Below, piece after piece: positions 15,698 to 24,618 of a stretch of DNA of 64,000 bases (position 1 is its first letter; every line of letters starts with the position of its first letter). The stretch spans positions 372,001-436,000 of the forward strand of contig CAWFFB010000014.1 of NCBI GenBank assembly GCA_963814975.1, written 5' to 3'. A program made the translations under genes and the position numbers. The notes beneath the pieces were generated by a model that had not been told where the DNA came from, made no database searches, and worked only from the letters and a program-made list of their open reading frames with translations. The DNA comes from CAVUXJ01 sp963814975. Lineage in GTDB: Bacteria > Acidobacteriota > Vicinamibacteria > Vicinamibacterales > CAVVIG01.

Positions 15698-17346
15698 TTA
15701 GCCTTCCAGCCTGGCGGCAATCGGCATGCGCCATCCGGTGCCGAATGCGCGATCGGTGACCTTGAGGCCCGGCGCCGCCTGCTTGCGCTTGAATTCAGCC
15801 GCCCGGACCAGACGCAGGACCCGGTGGACGGTGGCCGCGTCGAAGCCCGCGGCGACGATTTCGTCCGCCGGTTCGTGGCGCTCGATGTGGCGCTGCAGGA
15901 TGTCGTCGAGGACGTCGTACGGCGGCAGCGAATCCTGATCCGTCTGGTTCGGCCGCAGCTCGGCGGACGGCGCCTTGGTGAGAATCGGTTCCGGAATCAA
16001 GTTTGCGAGCCGAGCTCTCGTTCAGCCACGTGGCGACGCGGTACACCATCGTTTTCGGGACGTCGGCGATGACGCCGAGGCCGCCCGACATGTCCCCGTA
16101 CAGCGTGCAGTACCCGACCGCCAGCTCCGACTTGTTGCCGGTGGTCAGCAGCAAGGCTGATCGCTTGTTCGACAGCGCCATCAGCAGGTTGCCGCGGATG
16201 CGCGCCTGGATGTTCTCCTCCGTCACGTCGCGCGCGGTCCCGGCGAACGCCCCGGCGAGCGTGCGATCCATCGCCTCCATGACGTCGTCGATGGGAAGCG
16301 TCAGCGTCCGGATGCCGAGATTGGCCGCGAGCGCCAGCGAATCGTCGATGCTTCCGCGGCTCGAAAAGGGCGACGGCATCAGGACGCCGAGCACCTGATC
16401 GGCGCCGAGCGCCTCGGCCGCGATGGCCGCGGTCAGCGCCGAGTCGATCCCGCCCGAGAGTCCGATGACCGCCCGCGAGAAGCCGCACTTGCGGGCGTAG
16501 TCGCGCGTGCCGAGGACGAGCGCGCGCCAGATCTCGGATTCGATGACGAGGTCTCGCCGGCGGACCGATCCGCGTCGCGCTGTCCATGTCGCAGACGACT
16601 ACGTCGGCGTCGAACGAACGGCCGCGGGCGATCGGCGCTCCCGCGGCGTTGAACGCGCAGCTGCGGCCGTCGAAGACGAGATCGTCGTTGCCGCCGAACT
16701 GGTTGACGTACGCGAGCGGCACCCGATACTTCAGCGCCATGCTGCCGAGCATCTCCTCGCGCCGGCGGTGCTTGCCGGCGGTGAACGGGGACGCCGACAG
16801 GTTGACGATGGCTTCGGCGCCCGCGCGCACCAGCTCTTCGATCGGATCGTGGTGATACCGCCGGCGCTTCCAGAAGTCGCGATCGTTCCAGACGTCTTCG
16901 CAGATGCTGATGCCCAGCCGCCGGCCGCCAAGAGTCAGGATCTGCGCTCCGTGGAACGGCTCGAAGTACCGGTCTTCGTCGAAGACATCGTAGGTGGGCA
17001 GAAGGGCTTTCCGAAACCGCTGATCGACGGTGCCGCCGTGGGCGAGCGCCGCCGTGTTGAACAGCGGCCGTCCCTCGTCGGAAGGATTCGGCTCGGGCAG
17101 GCCGACCAGCACCGGCGGGAGGTCGTGGAGCTCGCGCGCGAGCTCGTGCAGCTGATCCCAGCTGCGCCTGACGAAGCCGGCACTCAGCAGCAGATCGCGC
17201 GGCAGGTAGCCGACGAGCGCCAGCTCCGGCGTGACGGCGAGGTCGGCGCCCCGCGCGCCCGCCTCGCGGACGGCGTCGGCAATCAGCCGCGCGTTGCCGC
17301 TCAGGTCGCCGACCGTCGGGTTGATTTGCAGCAGCGCAATTTTCAT
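15698..17346 (-). pseudogene. nadE: Glutamine-dependent NAD+ synthetase, two frameshifts
   Basis: Taken over its full span this is a normal NadE of about 549 residues. The N-terminal nitrilase-type glutaminase domain (MKIALLQINPTVGD, TPELALVGY, SICEDVWND with the catalytic Cys) is in one frame to about 16565. The synthetase domain (VIGLSGGIDSALTA, TGNKSELAVGYCTLYGDM) is in a second frame. The C-terminus (ILTKAPSAELRPNQTDQDSLPPY, quoted in part) is in a third after about 16000. All motifs are intact and the enzyme is essential, so assembly indels are more likely than gene death. Its start overlaps the stop of the upstream glycosyltransferase (ATGA). Confidence 0.88.
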
Positions 17347-18058
17347 TCAGTGAAGCGGTACTTGAGCAGCACCCACAAGGCGACCAGGCCCGCCACCCAG
17401 GTGATCTTCTTCCCTTCGTCGTAGCCACGGCCCGAGTAGGTGATCGGCACCTCGTAGACCCGGTACCCGCGCTTGAAGATCTTCGCGGTGAGCTCCGGCT
17501 CGATGCCGAACCCATTCGACTCGAGCGTGATCGATCGCAGCACGTCGGCCCGCATGACCTTGTAGCAGGTCTCCATGTCGGTCAGCATCGTGTTGTACAG
17601 GACGTTGGTCGCGAGGGTGACGATCCGGTTGCCAAGGTAGTGCGTGAACAGGAACACGCGGTGGCGGCCGAGAAAGCGCGACCCGTAGACCACGTCCGCG
17701 TGCCCCTGCAGATGAGATCGATGAGATCCGGATACTCTTCCGGGGAGTACTCGAGATCGGCGTCCTGAATGACGACCAGGTCGCCGGTGACGGCGGCGAA
17801 TCCGCGTCTGAGCGCCGCGCCCTTGCCGGCGTTCGCCTGGCGCAACAGCGTGAAGTTCAGCGACGTGCGCAGCTCGTCGAGGATCTGACCCGATCCGTCG
17901 GTCGATCCATCGTCCACGACGATCAGCTCGATCCGCAGCGGGACGGCGAGCACCCGGCGGATGATCGCCTCGACCGTGGTACGCTCGTTGAACACCGGCA
18001 TGACGACCGAAAGCAGCGGGTTCGGAGGAACGGTACGGCCGCCGCGCGCCTGATTCAT
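17343..18058 (-). pseudogene. Family-2 glycosyltransferase (dolichyl-phosphate mannosyltransferase-like), one frameshift
   Basis: About 238 residues when corrected. The first frame has LLSVVMPVFNERTTV, IVVDDGSTDGS and VIQDADLEYSPEEYP, where DAD is the metal site. The second frame has VVYGSRFLGRHRV, TDMETCYKVMR and GIEPELTAKI. The junction near 17710 is explained by one missing C (ATCTGCAG for ATCCTGCAG). This fold makes polyprenyl-phosphate sugars or transfers sugars on the cytoplasmic face of the membrane. The ATG at 18058 shares bases with the ATG of the divergent waaF gene. Confidence 0.8.
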
Positions 18059-19115
18059 GGAAACAGAAAACCTAGCACACGCGCAGAGCGCGAGCAAACG
18101 GCTGATCGTGTTTGCGCCAAACTGGCTCGGCGACGCGGTGATGGCGCTGCCCGCCATCGCCGACGTGCGCCGGCATGCGGCGGGCGCGAGCATCAGTGTG
18201 GCCGCGCGACCTTCGATCGCGCCGCTCTTCGCGCTGGTGCCGGGGATCCGCGACGTTGTGGTGGTCGATCGGCAGGGCGTGGGACGGCGTGACGGCGTGC
18301 GGCAACTCAGGGAGGGCGCTTTCGACGCGGCGCTCCTCTTGCCGAACTCTCTGCAATCGGCGCTCACGGCGTGGCGCGCCGGCATCCCGGAGCGCTGGGG
18401 CTATCGCACGCAGGGGCGTGCCGCGCTGCTGACGCGCGCGGTCCGTGCACCGGCCGCTCGCGCGCACCAGGCTCTCTACTATCAACGCCTGACCGAGGCG
18501 CTCGGTTTCGTGCCCGGTCCGCTCGAGCCGCGCCTCGACGCGCCGGCCGACGCCCGCCGCGCCGCCGCCGATCTGCTGGCGTCCGCAGGGTGGGACGGCC
18601 GCTCGCCCCTCGTGGCTCTCGCGCCCGGCGCGGCGTACGGCGGCGCGAAACGCTGGCCGGCCGCGTCGTTCGCGGCGCTGGCGACGGCGCTCGCCAGCGA
18701 CCAGGTGATGAGCGTACTCGTCGGCGGTACGGCTGATGCTGCCGCCGGCGCCGCCGTAATCGGGACGGGGATATCTTGGGGTGGGGCGCCCGGCACAAGC
18801 AGCCCCGTCCCCATCAACCTGATCGGCCGCACCGATCTGCCGACGCTGGCGGGCGTCCTCGTGCAATGCCGCGCGCTCGTCTCGAACGATTCGGGCGCGA
18901 TGCATCTCGGCGCGGCGCTGGGCGTGCCGCTGGTCGCGATGTTCGGGCCGACCAACGAGCGCGAGACGCGCCCGCTGGGCCGCCTCGAACCCATCGTGCT
19001 GAGCCATGACGTGTGGTGCCGTCCCTGTATGCTTCGCGAGTGCCCGCTGACCCATCGCTGCATGCGCGGAGTGAAAGTCGAGACCGTGCTGGCCGCAGTC
19101 CGAGGGACCTCGTGA
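18057..19115 (+). CDS. waaF: ADP-heptose:LPS heptosyltransferase II
   Basis: A 352-residue GT9 enzyme that adds the second heptose of the inner core on the cytoplasmic side. Motifs include VFAPNWLGDAVMALPA near the N-terminus, ALAPGAAYGGAKRWP in the middle, and SNDSGAMHLGAALGVPLVAMFGPTNERE (quoted in part). A Cys-rich end (CRPCMLRECPLTHRCM) is also typical. Residues about 235-252 form an insert encoded by a palindromic repeat (see 18762-18811). The ATG at 18057 overlaps the divergent start in a CATG. The next gene overlaps the stop (GTGA). Confidence 0.92.
   Translation: METENLAHAQSASKRLIVFAPNWLGDAVMALPAIADVRRHAAGASISVAARPSIAPLFALVPGIRDVVVVDRQGVGRRDGVRQLREGAFDAALLLPNSLQSALTAWRAGIPERWGYRTQGRAALLTRAVRAPAARAHQALYYQRLTEALGFVPGPLEPRLDAPADARRAAADLLASAGWDGRSPLVALAPGAAYGGAKRWPAASFAALATALASDQVMSVLVGGTADAAAGAAVIGTGISWGGAPGTSSPVPINLIGRTDLPTLAGVLVQCRALVSNDSGAMHLGAALGVPLVAMFGPTNERETRPLGRLEPIVLSHDVWCRPCMLRECPLTHRCMRGVKVETVLAAVRGTS
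18762..18811. repeat. Palindromic repeat lying in frame inside waaF
   Basis: GGGACGGGG (18762-18770) and CCCCGTCCC (18803-18811) are perfect inverted arms. Nested inside are CTTG/CAAG and the palindrome GGGCGCCC at 18785-18792. The encoded residues are Gly/Pro/Ser rich and sit just before the conserved NLIGRTDLP, where relatives have no such insert. It looks like a REP-like element tolerated inside a coding sequence. Confidence 0.6.
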
Positions 19116-19687
19116 CGCCGGCCGCCGCCGTGTTTCTCGATCGCGACGGCACGCTCATCGAGGAGGTCGGCTACCTCGATCGGCCCGAGCGCGTGGAGCT
19201 GTACCCCTGGAGCATCGACGCGATCCGCGCCTTCAACCGCGCGGGCCTGCGCGTGGTCATGGTGACCAACCAGTCGGGCGTGGCGCGCGGATTCTTCACG
19301 GAGGCGGTCGTCGATCAGGTGCACGGCCACATTGCCGACCTGCTCGGGGCCGGCGGGGCGCACATCGACGCGTATTACTATTGTCCGCATCATCCCGACG
19401 GCAAGGTCGCCCGCTATGCGCACGCCTGCGATTGCCGCAAACCGTCGCGGGGGCTCGTCGACCGCGCCGAGCGTGAGCTCGGCATCGATCCCCGCCGATC
19501 GTTCGCCGTCGGTGACCGCTGGGTCGACGTGGCGCTGGCGCGGACGGTCGGCGCGCGGGGCATCCTCGTCCGGACAGGCTACGGCGCCGGGGAAGAAGCG
19601 AGGCCTCAGGAAGGGCTCGCGGCCGACGCGGTCGTCGACAATCTGGTTGAAGCGGCGGGATGGATCCTGAGGAGCCGGAAATGTTGA
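19112..19687 (+). CDS. gmhB: D-glycero-beta-D-manno-heptose 1,7-bisphosphate 7-phosphatase
   Basis: A 191-residue HAD phosphatase for ADP-heptose synthesis. Motif I is FLDRDGTLIEE. MVTNQSGVARG is the substrate-recognition part. The GmhB zinc site is present as CPHHPDG and CDCRKPSRG. The last motif is AVGDRWVD. The GTG start at 19112 overlaps the waaF stop as GTGA. An upstream in-frame start at 19013 would add residues unlike the family and overlap waaF by 100 bases. Confidence 0.92.
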   Translation: MTPAAAVFLDRDGTLIEEVGYLDRPERVELYPWSIDAIRAFNRAGLRVVMVTNQSGVARGFFTEAVVDQVHGHIADLLGAGGAHIDAYYYCPHHPDGKVARYAHACDCRKPSRGLVDRAERELGIDPRRSFAVGDRWVDVALARTVGARGILVRTGYGAGEEARPQEGLAADAVVDNLVEAAGWILRSRKC

Positions 19688-20789
19688 TCGCGCGGTCGGT
19701 TCACCCGTTGCCAGGCGATGCCGAGCGCAAGGAGCGGCTGCTGTCGCTCATCGACGGCTTCGCGAGCCGCCGCGTGCTCGTGGTCGGTGATCTGATTGCC
19801 GACGAGTTCATCTACGGCGAGGTCGCGCGCGTCTCGAGAGAAGCCCCTGTCCTGATTCTCAAGTACGACGCGACCGAGACGGTCGCCGGGCGGAGCCGGC
19901 AACGCGGCCAACAATCTCGCGGCGCTTGGCGGCAGGGTGGCGCTCGCCGGGCTCGTCGGGACGGATGCGGAAGGGCGCCGCCTGCTCGGCAGCTTTCATC
20001 GGGGCGTCGATCGGGGCGCCGTCGTGCGCGCCGCCGACTATCGCACGCCGGTCAAGACGCGCATCCTCGCCGGCGGCGTGCACTCGGCGAAGCAGCAGGT
20101 CGTCCGCATCGACCGCGAGGCAGGCTGGCCGCTGGTGCCAGACGTCGGCCGGACGTTCGTCCGGAAACTGGGACCGGCGCTCGCCGACTGCGACGCCGTC
20201 GTCCTCTCCGACTACGGATCGGGACTCGTCACACCCGCTCTGGCGTCGACCGTCCGGTCCCGTATTTCGACGCGTGCGCGCCGCCGGCCTGTGCCGGTGC
20301 TGCTGGACAGCCGGTATCGCCTGCTCGACTACCGCGCCCTGACGATCTGCACGCCGAACGAGTCGGAGGTCGAGCAGGCGCTAGACCTTCGCATCGACGA
20401 CGATCCTGGCGCGCTCGAGCGGGCGGGCCGGGAGATTCTCGAGCGCACCCGGATGCGGGGGGTGCTGATCACGAGAGGCAGCCGGGGAATGGCGCTCTTC
20501 GAGCACAAACGGCCGACCGTTCACGTACCCGATCTTCGGGTCGGATGAAATCGCCGATGTCACCGGTGCCGGCGACACCGTGATCGCGACCTGCGCGCTG
20601 GCGCTCGCCGCCGGCGCGTCGTTCTACGAAGCCGCGCTGTTGGCAAACTACGCCGGCGGGGTCGTCGTGATGAAGCGCGGCACGGCGACCGTCAGCGCCC
20701 GCGAGCTCACCGACGCCGTCGTGAGCGCTCACGATACCTCGCTCGAGAACTGGTCCCAGGAAGGACCGGCACAGGGACGGAAGAAGTAA
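19681..20789 (+). pseudogene. hldE: D-glycero-beta-D-manno-heptose-7-phosphate kinase, two frameshifts
   Basis: The kinase half of HldE (RfaE1), a PfkB/ribokinase-type enzyme, about 369 residues when corrected. Frame 1 holds the N-terminus with VLVVGDLIADEFIYGEVARVSREAP (in part). Frame 2 starts at about 19900 with AGNAANNLAALGGRVALAG and runs through PVLLDSRYRLLDY. Frame 3, after about 20530, has the catalytic DVTGAGDTV. The first break fits one extra G (GGG for GG), the second one extra base in CCCGATCTT. The gene overlaps gmhB (ATG at 19681 before its stop). The adenylyltransferase half is a separate gene at 20918. Confidence 0.85.
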
Positions 20790-20917
20790 CACAGGTGAAA
20801 CTTGAAATCTGAAGTCTGAAATCAGAAAGTCTCAAGTCTCAGGTCTCAAGTCTCAGGTTCTGAAATGACTGTTTGGGATTTAGCATTCGCTCTCACTTAG
20901 CATTCAGCATTTGCAGT
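20790..20917. repeat. Intergenic word-repeat stretch between the two hldE halves
   Basis: The gap consists of near-repeats such as GAAATCTGAAGTCTGAAATC, AAGTCTCAAGTCTCAGG (three variants) and TAGCATTCGC/TTAGCATTCAGCATT. No gene or clear promoter was recognised. It splits an ADP-heptose gene pair that is fused in many bacteria. Confidence 0.6.
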
Positions 20918-21478
20918 ATGGGGATCGTCCTGACCGAGCCGGAGCTGGTGGAGGCGGTGGCGCGGGATCGCGAGCGCGGCCGCACGGTCGCGTTCGCGAA
21001 CGGCTGCTTCGATCTGCTTCACGTCGGCCACGTGCGATATCTGCAGGGAGCAGCGGCGGAAGCCGATCGGCTCGTGGTGGCGGTGAACGACGATCGGTCG
21101 GTGGCTCTGCTGAAGGGACGCGGCCGGCCGATCCTGACGGCCGCGGACCGCGCGGAACTCGTCGGTGCGGTCCGAGGGGTCTCCTACGTGGTGATCTTTG
21201 AGGGGCAGACGGTTGGGGAGTTGCTGAAGCTGCTGCGCCCGGAGGTGCACTGCAAGGGCACCGACTACACGGTCGAGTCGGTGCCGGAACGGAGCGTTGT
21301 CCTTTCCTACGGCGGCCGTACGGCCATCGTCGGCGATCCCAAGACGCACGCGTCGCGCGAACTGTTTTCGCGAATTGCCCGAACGGCGACCCGCGAAGAC
21401 CGGACGCCGGATGCCGAGCAAGCGTCGAACGACGAACACCGAGCGCCGCACGGCGAACGCCGCACGTCGAACGAGTAG
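20918..21478 (+). CDS. hldE: D-beta-D-heptose 1-phosphate adenylyltransferase
   Basis: A 186-residue cytidylyltransferase-fold enzyme (RfaE2/HldE C-terminal half). It makes ADP-heptose from heptose 1-phosphate and ATP. The nucleotide-binding motif is ANGCFDLLHVGHVRYLQ, followed by VAVNDDRSV, RAELVGAVRGVSYVV and KGTDYTVESVPE. The last 29 residues or so are charged, low in complexity and encoded by repeated CGAACG-type words like those of the intergenic repeats, so the original stop may have been lost. waaC follows two bases after the stop. Confidence 0.9.
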   Translation: MGIVLTEPELVEAVARDRERGRTVAFANGCFDLLHVGHVRYLQGAAAEADRLVVAVNDDRSVALLKGRGRPILTAADRAELVGAVRGVSYVVIFEGQTVGELLKLLRPEVHCKGTDYTVESVPERSVVLSYGGRTAIVGDPKTHASRELFSRIARTATREDRTPDAEQASNDEHRAPHGERRTSNE

Positions 21479-21480
21479 CA

Positions 21481-22503
21481 TTGTCGCGATTCCTCCTGGT
21501 CCGTTTGGGCGCGCTCGGCGATATCGTCCACGGCATACCAGTCGCCGCCGCCCTGCGCCGCGCTCTGCCGTCCGCGCGCATCGACTGGCTCGTCAGTGCG
21601 AAACACCGCGAGATTCTCGACCTCGTCCCGGTGATCGATCGCCGTCTCGTCGTCGACGATCGCAGCGGCGGCGCCGGCCTGCCGTTCGTCGCCGCGATTC
21701 GCGAACTGCGCGGGACGCACTACGACGTCGCGATCGATCTCCAGGGGCTGATCAAGTCGGCGATCGCGGCGCGCGCTTCCGGGGCTTTGCGCGTGGTCGG
21801 CTTCGCTTCCCGCTACCTGCGCGAGCCGCTGGCGCGGTGGCTGTACACCGACGTGTCCGATCCTGACGGCGACGCCGCTTCCACGTCACGAGGGAGGAGA
21901 CATGTCGTGCAGCTCAACCTCGGGCTCCTCGAGCCGCTCGGCATACCCGCCGGCAGCCCGGAATTCCCGTTCGATGCGGTCGACTCGAAGGCGGCCCGGC
22001 AATTGGGCGAACGGACCGGCGGGCGCTATGCGCTCCTGAACCCCGGCGCCGCCTGGCCCAACAAGCGATGGCCGCCTTCGCGCTTCGCAGAGGTCGCCAT
22101 CGCGCTCCTCGAGCGTCGCGGGCTCATGTCCGTCGTGCTATGGGGACCAGGCGAACTCGATCTCGGCGAAGCCGTCGTTTCGCAGGCGCGAGCCGCCGCC
22201 GTGCTTTCGCCGCCGACTTCGATCGCCGACATCCTGGCGCTTGCGCGCGGCGCCGCCGTGATGGTATCGGGCGATACGGGCCCCACGCACATCGCCGCGG
22301 CGGCGGGAACGCCGATCGTGGGCCTCTATGGGCCGACACGCCCGGAGCGCAACGGCCCCTGGCATCCCGCGGATCTGACCGTCTCACGGGCGGAGGTCTG
22401 CCAGTGCCATCACAAGCGGCGTTGCCGGCTGGAGCGCATGTGTCTGCTCGACATCGGGGCTGACGAGGTCGTTCGCGCCGTCGAACGGCGGCTCGATGCG
22501 TGA
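21481..22503 (+). CDS. waaC: Heptosyltransferase I (GT9 family)
   Basis: A 340-residue glycosyltransferase that adds the first heptose to Kdo. The N-terminus LLVRLGALGDIVHGIPVAAAL is typical. IDLQGLIKSA, LLNPGAAWPNKRWP, MVSGDTGPTHIAAAAGTPIVGLYGPT (quoted in part) and RNGPWHP are the GT9/WaaC motifs. The start is a TTG two bases after the previous stop. The next gene overlaps the stop as GTGA. It could be a related GT9 enzyme, but the context of waaF, gmhB and hldE supports WaaC. Confidence 0.88.
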   Translation: MSRFLLVRLGALGDIVHGIPVAAALRRALPSARIDWLVSAKHREILDLVPVIDRRLVVDDRSGGAGLPFVAAIRELRGTHYDVAIDLQGLIKSAIAARASGALRVVGFASRYLREPLARWLYTDVSDPDGDAASTSRGRRHVVQLNLGLLEPLGIPAGSPEFPFDAVDSKAARQLGERTGGRYALLNPGAAWPNKRWPPSRFAEVAIALLERRGLMSVVLWGPGELDLGEAVVSQARAAAVLSPPTSIADILALARGAAVMVSGDTGPTHIAAAAGTPIVGLYGPTRPERNGPWHPADLTVSRAEVCQCHHKRRCRLERMCLLDIGADEVVRAVERRLDA

Positions 22504-23052
22504 GCGTCTTGCGCGACTGCGGGGACGCCTCGCCGACGTGCTTGGCGCGTAGACGCGTGCCGCTCGGGTTCGTGTGCGGTGGTCTGGTCCTGTGGCTCTC
22601 CCGGCCTACGAGTGCCACGCTGATCGCCGGGTTCACGATCGCCAGCTTCGGCGAGGCGATCCGCTTCTGGGCCGCGGGGCACCTGCACAAGGCGCGCGAA
22701 GTGACCTTGTCCGGCCCGTATCGGTGGGTGGCGCACCCGCTGTATCTCGGCTCGACGGTCATGGGGGTGGGCCTTTCGGTCGCGTGCCGCAGCGCGACGG
22801 TCGCAATACTCGTTGCGCTGTACCTCGGCGCGACGCTCATGGCGGCGATTCGGACCGAGGAGGCGTTCCTGCGTCGCAGCTTCGGCGACCAGTACGATCG
22901 GTATCGACGGCCCATCGCCGGCGGCCCGCCTGATATGGATCGTGGGTCGCGGCTTCAGCCTGGCACAGGCGATCGCGAACCGGGAGCACCGTGCGGCCGC
23001 CGGTTTGGTGCTCGTGTTGTTGCTGCTGCTCTGGAAGTCAACGTATAATTAG
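22500..23052 (+). pseudogene. ICMT/PEMT-like membrane methyltransferase, frameshift near the C-terminus
   Basis: An isoprenylcysteine carboxyl methyltransferase-family protein. It has membrane segments at VPLGFVCGGLVLWL and ATLIAGFTIASFG. The SAM-binding block is HLHKAREVTLSGPYRWVAHPLYLG (in part), then TEEAFLRRSFGDQYDRYR. After about residue 138 the annotated frame becomes unlike the family. The neighbouring frame reads FSLAQAIANREHRAAAGL plus a hydrophobic helix and stops at 23052. One indel near 22900-22935 explains this. The target of methylation is unknown; it is coupled to waaC. Confidence 0.7.
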
Positions 23053-23113
23053 CAGCTCGGTCGACGGCCGGGACAAGCTACTGGGAATGGCAGACGGCAG
23101 ATTTCAGGATGCA

Positions 23114-23142
23114 GATTGACTTGCAGGGCAAGCAAGTCAATC
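23114..23142. repeat. Hairpin before tRNA-Val
   Basis: GATTGACTTGC (23114-23124) and GCAAGTCAATC (23132-23142) form a perfect 11-base stem with a seven-base loop. It lies in a stretch rich in GCAGATT/AATCTGC words that also flanks tRNA-Val on the other side. No T-run follows. Confidence 0.6.
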
Positions 23143-23182
23143 CAGAATTCAATCTGCACTCTGCAAATCTACAATGATGTAA

Positions 23183-23254
23183 GGGCGGTTAGCTCAGTGG
23201 TAGAGCACCGGCTTTACACGCCGGCTGTCACAGGTTCGAATCCTGTACCGCCCA
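23183..23254 (+). tRNA. tRNA-Val (anticodon TAC)
   Basis: A 72-base cloverleaf. Acceptor GGGCGGT pairs with ACCGCCC, the D-arm is GCTCAGTGGTAGAGC, and the anticodon stem CCGGC/GCCGG has loop TTTACAC, giving TAC. The T-arm is CAGGTTCGAATCCTG. CCA is not encoded. Confidence 0.95.
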
Positions 23255-23373
23255 ATCAGCGGTTCCGGAATCGCAGATTGCTGATTCAGAATTGTTGATT
23301 GCGGAATCAGGGTTCGACAACAATCTGAAATCTGCACTTCTGAGATCTGCAATTGTTTCGATCGTTAGACTTA

Positions 23374-23450
<77 letters not shown>

Positions 23451-23474
23451 ACTAAAGCATTCTACCGGGACGAG

Positions 23475-24290
23475 TTAGCGGTCTCGGTAGATCCCGTCGC
23501 CACAATGTTGCCACGACTTGCGAGTGGATTCGCGGGCGAATCCAGCAGCCGGATCGCGCCTGTCAATCGCCGCGGGACTCAGGTGCATGTACCGCTGCGT
23601 GGTGATCAGATCCTGATGTCCGGCCAGCTCCTGAATGGCACGCGCTGGCGGGCGACGCATTGCCAAGTGCGAACAGAACGTATGCCGTAGCCGATGGACG
23701 CCGCTCGCGGCGAGCTGAGCACGCCGTGCGGCCCGCTCCACATGATGCTTCACGACATCTGCTGAAAGCGATGAACCGTCTGACTGACTGAGCACTCGCG
23801 CCCCCCGCGGATGCCGATGCTCCCGAAGAGCTGCTGCAAGGCGAACCGTCAGCGGCACGTAACGCAGTCGCCCGCCTTTGGGGACCGTGACGTGGCCCTT
23901 CCACTCGGACCGCTGCACGCATAGCTGGCGCTTGCCGAGATCGACATCTGACCATTCCAACGCCATCATCTCGCCGCAGCGAAGCCCCGCTTCTCCCCCC
24001 AACAGCACGATGAGGTAGGCGTTCACCTCCTGCCTTGGCAGCTTCAACCAGACGCTCGTACTCGTCGAAGTCATAGAACCCTGCCGAAGACTTCGGAATC
24101 GGCAGTAACCGGATCGGGGCTGGCAACCGATCGACGAGTCCCCATTCCACCTGTTTGTTGGCCCCTGGACCGACCATCCAGAACGCCGGCCGATCCAGGG
24201 CGAAAGTGCGGCTATTGCGGAGGGGATTGTTGGCCCTATGCGTCCCTGCCTCAGTGCGTCGGGGAGTCGCTACAAACGGCTGAGGCCAGA
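23475..24290 (-). pseudogene. Tyrosine recombinase (integrase), frameshifted, next to tRNA-Asp
   Basis: The catalytic domain is in one frame from about 24010 to 23475 and keeps the active-site pattern: Arg in GEAGLRCGE, HRLRHTF, the His of LAGHQDL and Tyr in TTQRYMHL. The upstream part (VEWGLVDRLP, FYDFDEYERLVEAAKA) is in another frame and the SAM-like N-terminal part is mostly missing. The gene ends 20 bases from the candidate att site, a common arrangement for tRNA-targeted integrases. It is probably inactive unless the frame break is an assembly error. Confidence 0.75.
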
Positions 24291-24312
24291 TTGAACAGGC
24301 GCGTCGGGCCGA

Positions 24313-24618
24313 TCACTCGACAATTGTGAACACTTCGCGGTGTCCCGACTCCACCAACGGCGTCAGCTTTTGGTAGTAGGCCTGCCAGTCCTTATCCCCA
24401 AACAGTTTGGGACCGTAGGTCTCCAAGGTGGCCAGATTCGCCAGCGTCAGCTCCAGGATCACCGTGTAAAACGGTCCAGTAACGTCCGTGAGCATACGAG
24501 TAGAAAAATCCACACCTGAGACTGCCCGTTTCTGGATCACCAACCCTTCCTTCATGAGAGCAATCGCCTCCCGTGCTTTCCCAAACTTCAACTGGAACAC
24601 ATTGCGAATGACGATCAT
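24313..24618 (-). CDS. Small NIPSNAP/dimeric alpha-beta-barrel-like protein
   Basis: A 101-residue protein with a ferredoxin-like alpha/beta pattern: MIVIRNVFQLKFGKAREAI at the N-terminus, YTVILELTLANLATLE and KLFGDKDWQAYYQKL later. It resembles NIPSNAP-type or other dimeric barrel proteins by pattern only. GGAGGTG precedes the ATG. The start overlaps the stop of the upstream resolvase frame as ATGA, so the two are probably expressed together. The function is unknown. Confidence 0.55.
   Translation of the reverse strand: MIVIRNVFQLKFGKAREAIALMKEGLVIQKRAVSGVDFSTRMLTDVTGPFYTVILELTLANLATLETYGPKLFGDKDWQAYYQKLTPLVESGHREVFTIVE

Noticed and set aside
15698..17346. In-frame UGA as selenocysteine to explain the nadE break
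   Set aside because: The break is a change of reading frame, not an in-frame UGA, and NadE is not a known selenoprotein family.
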